Source: Arenicola marina (Eukaryota > Annelida > Polychaeta > Arenicolidae). From it: DNA of 64,000 nucleotides. The stretch covers positions 32,172,254-32,236,253 of the forward strand of contig OZ025260.1 in NCBI GenBank assembly GCA_964019135.1, given 5' to 3'. The notes under the pieces were generated by a model that was not told the origin of the DNA, did no database searches, and worked only from the letters and a program-made list of their open reading frames with translations. The position numbers were made by a program, and so were the translations under genes. Positions 12,790-25,100 of the stretch are shown one piece after another (the stretch's first letter is position 1; each line of letters begins with the position of its first letter).

Positions 12790-12976
12790 GAATGGAATGT
12801 TGGTGTTTTAGGCCACTTTTGTGCACATACAGGCTAAATTGGGCCAAGGAACCTCCCGAGACGATGAAGGATGAAGGAATGAAACATGCCCCAGATTAGG
12901 TGCCCGAGCCCGGATTCGAAACCAGGACCTATTGATCTGCGGTCTAGTGCGCTAACCACTACACCAGGGAGGCCCC
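12790..12976 (-). repeat. tRNA-headed SINE with common tail
   Basis: Read on the minus strand it starts GGCCTCCCTGGTGTAGTGGT (A box), continues AGCGCACTAGACCGCAGATC, has a B box GGTTTCGAATCC, and ends in GTGCACAAAAGTGGCCTAAA followed by ACACCAACATT. Relatives are at 36870 and 59484 (both plus). It is the fullest copy of this family here and defines the shared tail. Confidence 0.75.
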
Positions 12977-14037
12977 CTAGACATTCTGGTCTTTCCGCGT
13001 GGCGATAGCATGGTGGCAGGGCGTGGTGGGGGTAAAATGGTCGGGATGTTGGCCACTATTGTCAAAGATATTAGTACACCAAGTTAGGTCATACGGCGAT
13101 GTTCTTGTAATCGTTCCCCGGTGGCGCCGACACGCGGTGAGAGCGTAGTGTTGCACAGCGCCACTGTCAAGGGGCAGTATGACCAGGCCTTAGTAAATTT
13201 TGTGCTGCCATAAATTTAACGAATTCCAGAAAGAAATGTCCCAGAATGTCATTCTTCGTATTCCCAAAGGAAAAAGAAAGATAAAACCTGCTTCTTGCGT
13301 TAATTTGATCGGTCATGGATATCGTGCATCGATTATCACCATCACAATTGCTGACAATTCTCTATTTTCGCCCACGTCGAAGCGGGCGAGTGATGCAAGT
13401 AAAGGCAGTCAAAAATCTATCAGGCACAGTAAATCAGAGGGGGTGGGAGGGGTAGGGGCCCCCCACAGCGTATGTAAAACAGTCGGATCGTTGCCAAGCA
13501 TTACTCAACAATTACCGGATTACAACAAGCTCCACGTTACTGCTAAGGCCTAACGAAAGTGTAATCAGGTGTCCTGGTCGATGTCCTGGAGTTTGAATCA
13601 AAATTAGGTTAGACTAACTCGGGCCCCGGGGCTTTCAGTTGTTAGTCATACACTTACAGACTTGGGAGTCAGTGTTTTCAGTGGCATCGAACAATAGACG
13701 AATCTATATTGTGTGACAAATTATATCAATAAAGCAAAGACAGCAGGAGACCGCCCAGGGAAGGTTTCAGTAAAAAAATAAAAAATTTGGAGAGGTCCAC
13801 TGGACAATTGAGACCTGGTGGGGGGTAGGGGGGGGGGGGGGGACTGCGATCATGGGTCCGCCAAATTGACAAAGGAAATGTAGCATTGAAAAAATGGCAT
13901 TAATTCCTCAAACGGGGGGTGGGGGTCAGGACCTCCGGATATAAAAACGCTACATGGAAATCTTCACACGGGAAAATATATTTTACCCCTAAAAGGCTAC
14001 AGTGAAGAAGTGATCTATCCGTAGTTTCCATAGTAGA
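12977..14037. other. Intergenic, no gene recognised
   Basis: Between AIFM1 and the 3' end of the minus-strand prag01-type gene. A reading frame at 13200-13553 has no family resemblance and no exon borders. A G run is present near 13831-13843. Nothing else was recognised. Confidence 0.5.
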
Positions 14038-14188
14038 TTTATTGCTAGTCTTATGTTACATCAACCACAAACGGCTAAACAGTCCATGATGATTCCTCTT
14101 AGATAACGTTCACTTGCATTTGACCAATTATACAGTAACGCCGAGAAATCAAATTAAACAATATGACAGTGTGTATGTTCTATGCTGA

Positions 14189-14194
14189 TTTATT
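14189..14194 (-). promoter_or_regulatory. Candidate poly(A) signal of the prag01-type gene
   Basis: TTTATT on the plus strand reads AATAAA on the minus strand, about 226 nt beyond the stop codon at 14420. Another is at 14038-14043. Confidence 0.4.
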
Positions 14195-14419
14195 GCCTCA
14201 TGTACAACATGAAGTGAGACGACATTCCGGGGCGTTTGAGGCAATGTTAGCCCTGGGTGACCACTCCCCTGAACCAATGAGCGAGGGCAAAATGTCCCGA
14301 AAAGTAGAAAAACAAAAATGGCCTCTTGCATTTGTGAACTGCAGCAAGATATCTCTGTTATCTGTGATGTTTCTTCGTTAAAATAAACTAATGAATACGG
14401 GAGAGAACCCAGCGAGTAG

Positions 14420-17400
14420 TTACTCCATCGGGGTGTTGGCGTCCACTTTGATATTCTTGTAGTCTGGAACGTCGTGCATGTATAATACCTCTGCTTGGTA
14501 CATCTACGGAGAAGCAGACAAAACGAATTTCAAAACACAGTTGCCATATATATAAAAATACCGGCATTTTTTTTTTCCGATCTATAACGGAACACGACAA
14601 GGTGAAATCAATTTGAAAAAATACATAATAATACAAAACAACTGTTGTAGAAAGCAAAAAGACTTATTTTGAATCTTAATATGCTCTTCAAAAATTACCA
14701 CATATGACTACAAAATTAGATATAATAGATACATAACTGCCAATCAGGCGGGGAGGTTGAAATTTAACTCTTAAGTATATAAACTGACAGTTAATGGCCT
14801 AATTGGAGAAGAAAGTTCTTACACAGCCGACGGTGGCGACCAAGAAAAGCGTGGCAGCGGCCAGCTGCATGTTCCACTTGGAGTTACGTTTGCCGTGGTA
14901 CTCTGCCCAGCTGCCCTTTGGGACGGGGAGATCGTTTAGAGTAATTCTGGCTGACTGTGCTGCCTCCGCCGGAGTCTTCCATGTGCCTGGGGCATAGCTC
15001 ATCTTCCGAGACACTGTAGCGAGAAAAATTAATTGAGATACGTAAATTCCATATGTGACTAAGGGTCTTGCACTGGATCACTTACCAAATGAAACATGAA
15101 GCAATCCTCTGGAATATACGATGAAACTAATGCTTTGGTGAGATTTACCATATGTTTACAGCAGTCAGTACATTAGTCTGGTGGTACAAGGAACATATGA
15201 AACATGTAAATGTCCAACTAAGAAATTTACCGTCACTAACCATGCTAACCTTATTTTGTTTACATTCCCTAATTTGTAATAAACATTTCAAAGATTTTAA
15301 TGTATCCTGTGCATATCAGATATGGAAGACATATACATTTTTTATTATCTTTTCACAGAAAATATTATTTTAAAGCTGTTAAAGCTATTGTATAATTCTC
15401 TATCTTTAAACTCTTTAAGTTTAAACTTCATGTTTCATTGTTCTATGCAATATTGCTATGGCAACGATTGTCGATTGCATGGGCAGCAAGGTGGTTTGAG
15501 TCAGAATATGGCATTTTAGTGCCCTTCAGATTTAATGCTATTGTACTAGTTAACATGACCACCAACTTGTAATAATACTAATTGTGCAAAAGCCAGTAAT
15601 TTCTTACTTGCTCAGAGATTATAAGACTATCCTCCCTGATTTTAGGAAAGTAGTGTTGTGATGTTTCAGACATTGCTTCATGTGAATATTAAAGTCTATG
15701 TAAACTGAACTTTGTCTTATAATTAGATGGGCATCTATAAAATGCGGATGGATGATACAATACAGCATAAGGGTCAATAATAACACATGATTGTTTTCAT
15801 GATTGATTGTATCTCACATTGCATCATTTCGCATCATCAGTTTTCATCATCATCTCTATCGGTAAATACTCAACATCCTTTGATAAAAATCCAATGCACC
15901 TCTCACCTATAGTATACACCAGACTGCACTGCAGCAGTATAATAAATAGTAATTGTAATTCAACCCCCTTCCCTGCTCTCTCAATATAACTTGACATACC
16001 TTTGTCAAATAGATATCAATAGTACTGGATATTCGTTTATAGTTATCTGCTTTATCTATTAGATAATATCACTTGTATAGGTGTATATGCCATCCTCCTA
16101 ACTGCAGTTTACTTATTCGACTGGTTTCTCCACTCCAATATTGTCTCAATTGCAACCATTGCTTGGCAACACTAGACTGGCATGTAAAGAATTTAACATA
16201 GACACTATTGTGCCCCTAGAAAAGCGGGCTTGCCTGGGGGCACTTGTGCCAACAACACTTCATGCATTCTTTTGTTTAGTCAATGGAGCTTCATCGTATG
16301 CAATATTCCCATATTACAGCTAATTGAATACAGGCAAAAATATAGGTTTATTTACTTAGGAAATAAAAATATGATTGAATTGATTTGGCCTTTGTTTCCT
16401 GCAACCCATCTGTAAATTTTAACATTTCGGCGAAAACATCTGTCAACGTCATCATTCAAATCAAAGACATCAATTGTGTAGTGTTTCTGGTCTGTTACTT
16501 TGGCCAACTAATTGGCACAATTCTTTGGTAGCTCGCTATATCTCTGCGGTAACCTGAACATGCATATTACGCATCAGTAAATCACCTGACATTACTTTAA
16601 CTCGGGGAGTAGTTGAGAGCGCATCCATTTGAGGTGAGAGCGCATCCATTTGGTATACCCTGTTCAAAACAGTACAGGACATTTGGGAGAGGATGGCGGC
16701 TGATTAAAAGGTGATGAGAGTCGGTTGGTTGGTCCATATGGGCTGTGGCCGCCAATAGATGTGGCTGCATGGGGGGGTGGAGGTAGCGGGGAAGGGGGAG
16801 GGGCCGAGGGGGGGTTAAGGCATTAGCATGATGCAATTAAAATGGCAGGCCGGGGTTGTCTAATAGCGCTAATCGTATACTGTTATTTCAGGGCGTGAGG
16901 GAATAGAAGTAAAGTTATATACAAAATTAGTTGCAGAAAGGGACTTTAAATAAATATGGACCGCCATTCAGCTGGTGGGCTATATTACAGGACAAGTTTG
17001 TGGGGTGGAGAAATGTTCCGGTAAAGATTGATAGATTAATCGGCCGGGTGTTTTTAATTAAGTTGCTTAAAAGTCGTGCTATCACAATAAAATAAAAGAT
17101 TAGAAACAAAATATTTTCTTTAACAAGCCCTATTACTTTAATACCCGATACATATAAAGAACGGTGAAGAAGCAATACCAAATGCGCAGCTGGTTCAGTG
17201 TCACTTATTCTAATGCTATATCTCCCCCTACAAAAACATTTACTACAGATTGGCCGATATAAATATTAGAGGCGGGAGTGCAATAATTGGAACAGCCAAT
17301 AATGTAATTTGCATACAGTTATATGAAATACATGAAATGACATGAAACTCAATTCGCAACTTCCTACCGTTCCCGTTGGAAATGTTAAAATAGCATTATC

Positions 17401-18925
17401 CCACTACTTTATGTATGTGAAACACACTCTTGTCTGTCAAAATAGTTTGATTTCTAAAGTTGACATAATCATCAGTCATTGATAATCTGGTTGGTTCCAA
17501 TACCCCTACGTGTACCAGATGTAAACGGTGTATACATTTCATTGGAATAGGCATATCCCTGTCGGCACACCCGAAAGTTCCCTGTCACATATTTCATGTC
17601 CTAGGTGAGATACCGAACCTGGTCCAAAAAAATGCACCCAATAATGTGATCAGGTGATATTGTAGCCCAACCTTGTGGCGTTGTTGCCGAGAACAACGCC
17701 ACAAGTCCTACTGTTTACTTTTGCGTTGGAACAAAATAAAAAGTTGGGGAGAGTTTCAGTTTTAGTGACAAAGTTGGGGAAAAGACTTATTTTACAAATG
17801 TACAATGACAGTTAGGTCTAAATCGCATTGCATATATATGTTATAGACATTTTGGGCACTGAGCTAACTGAGAGCTCATTTAAAAAGTCGCCATTGCAGT
17901 TGGAAGTCTGCGAAGTTTTCTGGAGATGGCCAAAGTTTCATATGCTAAATACCAAAAAATAATTTGTTACCGACTTTTTTTGAGCCGAGAAAACACTGAT
18001 ATTTTAGTGCTAGTCTAGTGGGGTAGCTTGTGGCCCTGTAAGGCTATACGAATCCGAATACCTTGATTTAAAATGCAAAGAAATTTTTTTGGGATTGTAT
18101 ACACTTCATGTTTGGAAGCAGATGACAATACAGTAAATAACCTAAGGTCTATATTCCGTGATTGGTGGCATTTTTTCGCTTCAGTTTAACATGGGAGGCG
18201 GCTTCTCAAATTTTCAGTATTTGGTTATTGGGCACAGAACATGGCGGCAGGGATTTACAAAGGTACCCAAAGTTTTAGACGAAATACTTCATTTACAAGC
18301 AGAAATTTGATATTCTTTGATGCAAATAGTTTTACTGCCATTCAAGCTCTGAAATGCATTAGCCAAACACTCCTCTCCATAAATAACAAATATTTCCCTG
18401 TCGTGAGAATGCGTCCAACAGGGCCAACCAACGTAAGGAGACGTGACTGTTGTCAGGCAAGGAGGGAGGTACGACTGGACGCCTGTTAAAACTGGCACGT
18501 AACGGGACTAGTGTAGTAGTGATATTGATAACCAAACATCAACACCTGAACACTGTCAGTGTCACTCAGTGTCACTGACAACAGACAATAAGCCTCTTTC
18601 ATGTTTAAGTTCTAATTGTGACATAACATCAATGGTTTGCTTAAGCAGACTTCTTATTAATTAACAATTTAATGGTTCATTGACGTTTATGTACCGAGGT
18701 GTACATCAAACACCGGGAAATCACAGTGGCAGTGCCAGTGTCGGGCACATGGAAGGTCAGGCAAGGTCGGGTGGTCGAAAGAACAGCAGACAATGGTCAA
18801 CATTTAACCGTTTGACCGGAACATTTCTTGGCAAATGACAAACATGAAGCTTGGAGCTTACCTGGAGCGCTACATCTCCCCACATTAGCACAAACGCGGG
18901 CCAAGGGAGCGGCACGAGAAAACAT
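14420..18925 (-). CDS. Small mitochondrial membrane protein, deltamethrin-resistance prag01 domain family
   Basis: Three minus-strand exons: 18925-18862, 15013-14823 and 14503-14420 (TAA). All have GT-AG borders and matching phases, giving 112 residues. Residues 1-21 (M-F-S-R-A-A-P-L-A-R...) form an Arg-rich, acid-free mitochondrial presequence. The core carries TWKTPAEAAQSA at 32-43 and DLPVPKGSWAEYHGKRNSK around 49-67. One hydrophobic segment at about 70-86 (NMQLAAATLFLVATVGC) spans the membrane, with a charged tail to PME. The DLPVPxGSW...N...N layout is that of the prag01 (Deltamethrin_res) domain, small proteins thought to sit in the inner mitochondrial membrane near cytochrome c oxidase; the precise role is uncertain. 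The last exon was chosen because its phase fits and it reads to a stop. A shorter form that runs through the 14823 donor would end ...GCVRTFFSN. Confidence 0.82.
16208..16251 (+). repeat. Short GC-rich hairpin element, copy 2
   Basis: TTGTGCCCCTAGA, then AAGCGGGCTTGCC, then TGGGGGCACTTGTGCCAA. It has the same architecture as the copy at 1121. It lies in the long first intron of the prag01-type gene. Confidence 0.6.
16252..18861. other. First intron of the prag01-type gene, otherwise featureless
   Basis: The intron (15014-18861) is about 3.8 kb and AT-rich. A short direct repeat, GAGAGCGCATCCATTTG, occurs twice near 16615-16653. Many small reading frames are present; none resembles a protein family. 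Confidence 0.5.
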
Positions 18926-19651
18926 TTTGAAGAGCCGTAGTCTACGTGAGGAACCGTGAGTGACAGCGGAAGTGGTAGAGCGCGACTGCAGGGTTAAACT
19001 CGTTTCGCACGCCGTTTAATCACTGCCAGTGACACATTTCTATCGATTTGTTCTTCTGAATTTGCAGTGAATTTGTGTCCCAAAGTTATTCGTACGCATG
19101 CAATAAAAAGATATGGTTGTAATTTTCCTATATATTTGAGACACCAATATTTGAATACAGAAAGTAATGACACGTTTATTAAATATCGACAAGATCCTCA
19201 ACTGTGTGAAGTTATGGAGAGAAGATGTGGGTAGAATTATTTTTTTTATATTTCAATAAAAGCACACTGATCGGGGTTAAAATCCGTGCAAAATGAAATG
19301 GTGGCTAAATATGTGCCACGAAAATATTTGAGGCACACGGGGAATTTTTGTTTTCAAATAATTTTACAGGAATCAACCAATAGTAGATTGCAATGAAGTT
19401 GCCAGCTATAGGAAAAACGTACAATATGCAAACTATACACTGGCGACCATTTTATTTATTGGTTTGGCGCCGCTTAATATATTATAGCTTATAGGCCTAT
19501 ATTACTTTGGTTTAGTTGAGTTTCACGCTGAAAAACTTAAAATAAATAATATATATATAGTACGTCGTGAGCATGGGTATTATAATTAGCCTGGCCAGAG
19601 ATTCGGGGGCGGGCAGTTTTAATTATGATCGACAGATTTTCAGTTTGGCGT

Positions 19652-20145
19652 GTACGTATGTTAGGGCCCAAAACGTCATAGTGACGAAAACGTCAGATCA
19701 CACGGTCTGAGCCATCTAGGAGTAAAGGTACAGTTTCACACTGTGCCTCGATCGCAGTGTCTGTTGACGGGGGCTATGAATGTATGAGGCAGTAACTCTT
19801 CAGTTTCAAATATATTTAAGTGCTTTCATAAAAGATGGAATATGGGTAGCGCCCCCACCCCCTCCCTCCGAGTTCATCCCTTGGAACCTTCTATTCCAAA
19901 AAACCTTAGATTTCCTTATTTTCCTGCGCCTTAATTCGCAAATTTCGGCCTCCAAGAGGTCTCTAATTGTCAATCAATCAAACCTTTAGCCCCGAGTGGC
20001 CCCGCCCTGTCTCCTTCAGAAACGCCACGCAGGGTTGTGTGAGCGATAACCGGGATGGTTGAAATTAAACTTTAAACTGTATATTTCATTCTACCAAGGT
20101 ATGACGTTTTGGTCACTATGACGTTTTGGGTTCTAACATACGTAC
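19652..20145 (+). mobile_element. Non-autonomous DNA transposon (palindrome-ended MITE), copy 1
   Basis: Terminal inverted repeats of about 34 bp. The left end begins GTACGTATGTTAG and continues CCAAAACGTCATAGTGAC; the right end is its reverse complement with a few changes. The 494-bp body has no transposase. A truncated copy lies at 20992-21434 and an inverted fragment at 52849-52950. The target duplication is unclear because the outermost bases are themselves palindromic. Confidence 0.8.
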
Positions 20146-20519
20146 TCATGCAGGTGCTGTTAATTTACCCGCCTAAAAAGGGCCTTTTGGTCAGGAGGTT
20201 TAGAAGTTAATCTTACTGCTCACAATTTTATATGAACACTTTTGTTTTGGCAATAAACAAACGGAAAAAGTTTTCAAAATGGGAATTGTTTATTTGGAAC
20301 GTCTGATATTCAAATATACAAGTATTCAGTTTTGCAGAATAATTCTTAATCGAAACATAATTGCTTTACTGATTCCCTGGTCTAACGGCTGAAGACGTGA
20401 AGTGGTTTTTCGTGGCAGGAACAAGCACTTCACAGTGCTCGGAGATAATGATTCATAAAACCAATATATCGTTACCTTAATTATATATAGCCGCTATTTG
20501 TATCTTACGTGCATATGTG

Positions 20520-20945
20520 TGTGTTATGACAAGAGAGAGTTTTGTGATCAAGATTATCAAAGCTCACGCCGTTCTCAGGGGGTTTCGCCCGATTGTATGT
20601 ATTCTAAATGTATCGAATTTGGTGATCAAGATTATCAAAGCTACAATGTAATATACAATGACAACCTGTAACAACATGCAAACATGTTTCACACATTTCA
20701 AGGGGGCTATATCCAGTCCACAATCGTTATCGCTTGAGTGTGTGTTGTGTATTCTACTAATTGCAATCAGCCGGTGACACTAATCCAGCCGACAACCGAT
20801 CGACTTAGGGAATATGAAATGGGGCTTTAATTGGGACCAGAATGATCGATCGACTCTCATAAGACAAAGGCCGATAGCGGCGACTGTAAAAAGTCGATCG
20901 AGTTAGGGAGGCGATCGGGTTACGGAGGTGGTCGGACAGGGAGGT
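20520..20945. repeat. Local direct repeats and CGATCG-rich patch
   Basis: GTGATCAAGATTATCAAAGCT occurs at about 20546 and again about 77 bp later. Between 20790 and 20935 the string CGATCG or CGATCGA recurs several times with GTTAGGGAGG. This may be an old tandem duplication; no known element was recognised. Confidence 0.5.
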
Positions 20946-20991
20946 TTTACTATAGCTATAGCTGGGCTACTTTTAAAGTTGTGTATGATGG

Positions 20992-21434
20992 CGAACATCA
21001 TAGTGACGAAAACGTCAGATCACATGGTCTGAGCCATCTAGGAGCAAATGTACAGTTTCACATTGTGCCTCGATCGCAGTGTCTGTTGACGGGGGCTATG
21101 AATATATGAGGCAGTAACCCTTCAGTTTTAGGTATATGGAATATGGGTATCGCCCCCCCCCCCCCTCCCTCCGGGTCCATCCCTTGGAACCTTCTATTCT
21201 AAGAAACCTTAGATTTCCTTATTTTCCTGTGCCTTAATTTGCAAATTTCGGCCTCCAAGAGGTCTCTAATTGTCAATCAATCAATCCTTTAGCGCCGAGT
21301 TGCCCCGCCCTGTCTCCTTCAAAAACGTCACGCAGGGTTGTGTGAGCGATAACCGGGATGGTTAAAATTAAACTTTAAACGGTATATTTCATTCTACCAA
21401 GGTATGACATTTTGGTCACTATGACGTTTTGGCC
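20992..21434 (+). mobile_element. Non-autonomous DNA transposon, copy 2
   Basis: Closely matches the element at 19652-20145, including AACGTCAGATCACATGGTCT, the CTCCCTCCG patch and the right-end CATTTTGGTCACTATGACGTTTTGG. The outermost end bases differ, so it is end-truncated or diverged. Confidence 0.8.
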
Positions 21435-21559
21435 GGGTTAACAGACGTACGTGACACGTACGCGCGTTGTGGTTTTTGGTCCGAGTTCAGGAAGTTAAAT
21501 ATATTGTGTTTCATTTGAGGTAGTCAAGCGGTATATAGTCATATCTGGATTGTATATTT

Positions 21560-21675
21560 CTGGTCCCAGGCCCAGGCCCGAATGGGCGCCGAAAGTTCAC
21601 TACCCGACCCGGCGGCGGGATTCAAACCGGCGACCCTTCGCATCCAGGGCGAACACCTAGCGCATTACACCAAAA
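21560..21675 (-). repeat. tRNA-headed SINE, family B
   Basis: On the minus strand: GGTGTAATGCGCTAGGTGTTCGC (A-box region), GGATGCGAAGGGTCGCCGG, B box GGTTTGAATCCC, then CCATTCGGGCCTGGG and CCAGAAATA. This matches the two plus-strand copies in FPGT intron 1 (33005 and 33327). Confidence 0.65.
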
Positions 21676-21717
21676 GGATGTCTTAATTTTTTCTGTGAAC
21701 CACTTTGGATCAAAGGA

Positions 21718-21852
21718 CGAGCGATAGATTGCCATGTAAAGGTTGGATGCGAGATGAATCGACACGACAATGATAAACGGGCGATGAATCGACATGTAAT
21801 TGATGGAGGGCGATGAATCGACATGTTATTGATGGAGGGCGATGAATCTGCC
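21718..21852. repeat. About 32-bp minisatellite
   Basis: Four diverged tandem units with core GGGCGATGAATCGACATGT and TGATGGA, ending near 21852. It is about 330 bp upstream of the VPS36 start codon. Confidence 0.75.
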
Positions 21853-22182
21853 GAGATATCACAGAATGACGATAAAGTGAGTATATTCGCGCCCACATTT
21901 ATTCATTTGACGGTAGCCAGGATTTCTGCCACTTAGTGGTAATAAACTGCATGATTATCTATTTTTTGCATTATCTGAAGTTGCGCACCTCCACACATCA
22001 GCTAGGTACTTTCGGCGCTCACGGCGGCCCATACCACTGGGGCTCGAACCGCGGCGCATGAAACGAGTTCATCGCTATACATTTTGTCTTCGTCCGGCAG
22101 GTGGCTCTGACTTGTTTTTATTCCACCGGTGTTGGCCATTGACAGCGACGAAGGAGTATCAGTGGACAATTTAATATTTATC

Positions 22183-25100
22183 ATGGACCGGTTTACTTGG
22201 TCCGATGGTGTCTTATCGGCAAATGAGCGACAGGCCACCCAACAAAGTAGTGTACGACTTTATGATGGAGAAGATAAGGTATAACGACAAAACTCTAAAG
22301 CCAAATACATAGACAAACAAGCCACACTCACACTGAGTCACAGTCACACGTTGGCGCAAGTGCCCCCAGGTAAGCCCGCTCGAGAAGCGGGCTTGCCTGG
22401 GGGCACTTGCGCCAAAGTCACACAGGGTTAAGCTTAGTTCCATCTCCACCTAGTGGCTCCACCCGCTCCGCCAAACAAGGCATGTTGGCGGAGCGGGCAG
22501 AGCGGTTTCGATGGAACTAACACGGGGAATGCTGTATGGATAGGACGGCTGTACTACAAGGACAACCATGTATTGGTTCGGCCTTTGGGTGGGTGGGCTG
22601 GCAGTTTATGGTGGTGGGGGGGGGGAGGGGTGTCTAAAGCTGAAAGCCAGGTTGATTGGCCAGCCATGTGCATACTATGCAGTGCCAGTAGAGGTTGGAG
22701 TAGCGCTGAAACATTGCCCATGATTAGGCATAAATGGCTGAGCTTGGCCTGCCATCCGAGAACAGGGGATTGTGACAAAGATTTCTGGATTGCACAAAAA
22801 TGTGATAAAGACGCCATATATATGTCACGTATTCATGTCCAGGATACATTTAAAAATAGTTATGTACCAATATTGAATGCCTCAAGCCTCCAAAATATCA
22901 CTGGACTCTAGTCCAGAAATCTTAGTCGCCACCCCCAGACCTCCCCAGGGTAGACCAAGCTCAGCCATCTATGGCCGCAGGTCTGACCTGCAGCTGGTGG
23001 GCTGTACTACAGGACTAGAGGCAGGAAAGCTCACACTGGGGTTGGGTATGAAAATGGATTAATTGGCATTCCTGGATAACAACTCAACCAAAAAACTAAG
23101 GGGTCTACAAAGGGGTGGGGAGACCATATCACCGTTCTAGTAATACTGATTAACTGTGCCTATGGAGTTAGCCTAGTTCCATAAATGTAATGCAGTCCAG
23201 GGTATTAGCCAGAGACCTGCCTGCCCACCGGATAGGTGGGCAGTTTTAATTTTAGCGGGTAGATTTTTATTTTGGCGGGCACTCAGGCGCTGTTTACCCG
23301 CCCAAATAATGGTCTTTTGGTCAGGAGGTTTAGAAGCTAAACATGACCAGGGGCGGATCTAGGGGTGGGGTTGCAACCCCCCCATTGGGAACCAGAACAT
23401 ACAACATATATGTTAACATACATGCTAAAGTCCCAAGTGGTCAGAGAGCAACCCTCCCGCTTGGGAAACTGAACATACACTGTTAAAGTCGGGTTCTCTA
23501 AGCCACCCCACCCCACCAGTCACAAGTCTTCAGAGAGCAACCCCCCCCCCCCCCCCCCCTTGGCAAATTCCTAGATCCGCCCCATGATGACGCTCACAGC
23601 TTCATATGAACACTTTCTTCTACCAGCTACAATGTTGGCTGGCAAAAAAAATTCTGGCTAAGACCCTGATGCAGTCTGCAACGATATGGGTACAGTCGCA
23701 GAACTGCTGTTGGCAGTAGACACAGCGGCTGGCTTACAGTACTAGAGTTAGCCCTGTAACATGGCCCATCGGCCACAGGGTGGTCAGCCCAGCAGCGGTG
23801 GACCCTATGACAGGGCTACTATGGAGTGATGTTTTTGCCCATAAAATATTTTTTGCAAATTGCTGTGATCATTTGGCATATTTTGCAAATCACTGACGTG
23901 AGTAAGCAAGACTGGGCAAGTTTCATCACAGGTACTCATGGTACTCATGGTACAGGCACAGTAAATTAGTAGAGGGGGAGGAAGGTAGGGTAGGGGACCC
24001 CTACAGTGTATACAGAACATGCTGTGTATATGCTGTGGGGCCCTCCCCACCCCTATGGGATGGGGTTTATGGGATGGCTGTCATGGATTTAATGATACCA
24101 AAGTTACATTTGTACTTGACCACTACATATAACTTGATTACTCTGCACTGGCTATAGAATGACATGGTCACAGCAAACATATGTTGCAGGCATACTACTA
24201 ACTATAGTACTAGTACAAGGCACTCTTATATCAATTCAGCAATTGTCATTAGATGATCTGCCATGCCCTAGCATAGCCAGAGGGGCAGATGGACAGATGT
24301 GCTGGCTGTTCAGACCCACACCATTTATATTGGACAAATTCTTTACTGGATTTACATGTTACAAGACAAAAAGTTGGCAGGGTTGGGGTAGGGGTGGGGG
24401 GTGGGGGGGGGGGGCAATAGCAGAATGTTGATGCCACGCTTTCTTACAGGAGATACCATTTAGAAAAAAACAGTACTTTATTTATACATAGGTATTATAA
24501 TAATAATAATGTTTATTTCCAACTGTAGGCACCAGACCCATGGTACAAAAATAGAAACATTTAATTTGCGACGATATAGGTATTATGTAACTAAGCAACC
24601 AAGCATCACTAAATAAAGTTGACCAGACTACTGTACAGATATATTGTTTACTTTAAGAATAGTACATTGGCAATATTCAACATGTTCAAAGAGGCAATAT
24701 TTAAACCATTCCTATTTTATGAAGGAGATTACCAGTCTCCCATCTTTCCTTAGTTACGGTGTGTACTTTTTAATTTTAAAAGTTTGACATTATAAATGGC
24801 AAGACCAATAGTGCATGCATATATGACATTTAATGAATGATGCCTCTAACACTATTCTTTCACATTTAAAAAAAAAATAGTTCAATTTACTTTTTCAGAC
24901 CTCCTTTGACCATGGTTTGGCAGTGTTAACTTCTCATCGCTTGATATGGACCGATCACAAAGATCAGGTATGTAATTACCACTATTTTAAATGTGTAGTA
25001 TCAATGGGAATGATTAATTTATGCAATAGTTAAAATATACTTGAATAAACATCAATTTGTATGATACATATCAATATTTCAATGCTAAAAGTAGACTTTG

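Noticed and set aside
22453-22911. 152-codon frame in VPS36 intron 1
   Set aside because: Low-complexity Gly/Trp stretch from G runs, no homologous family, and it lies in an intron of a complete gene.
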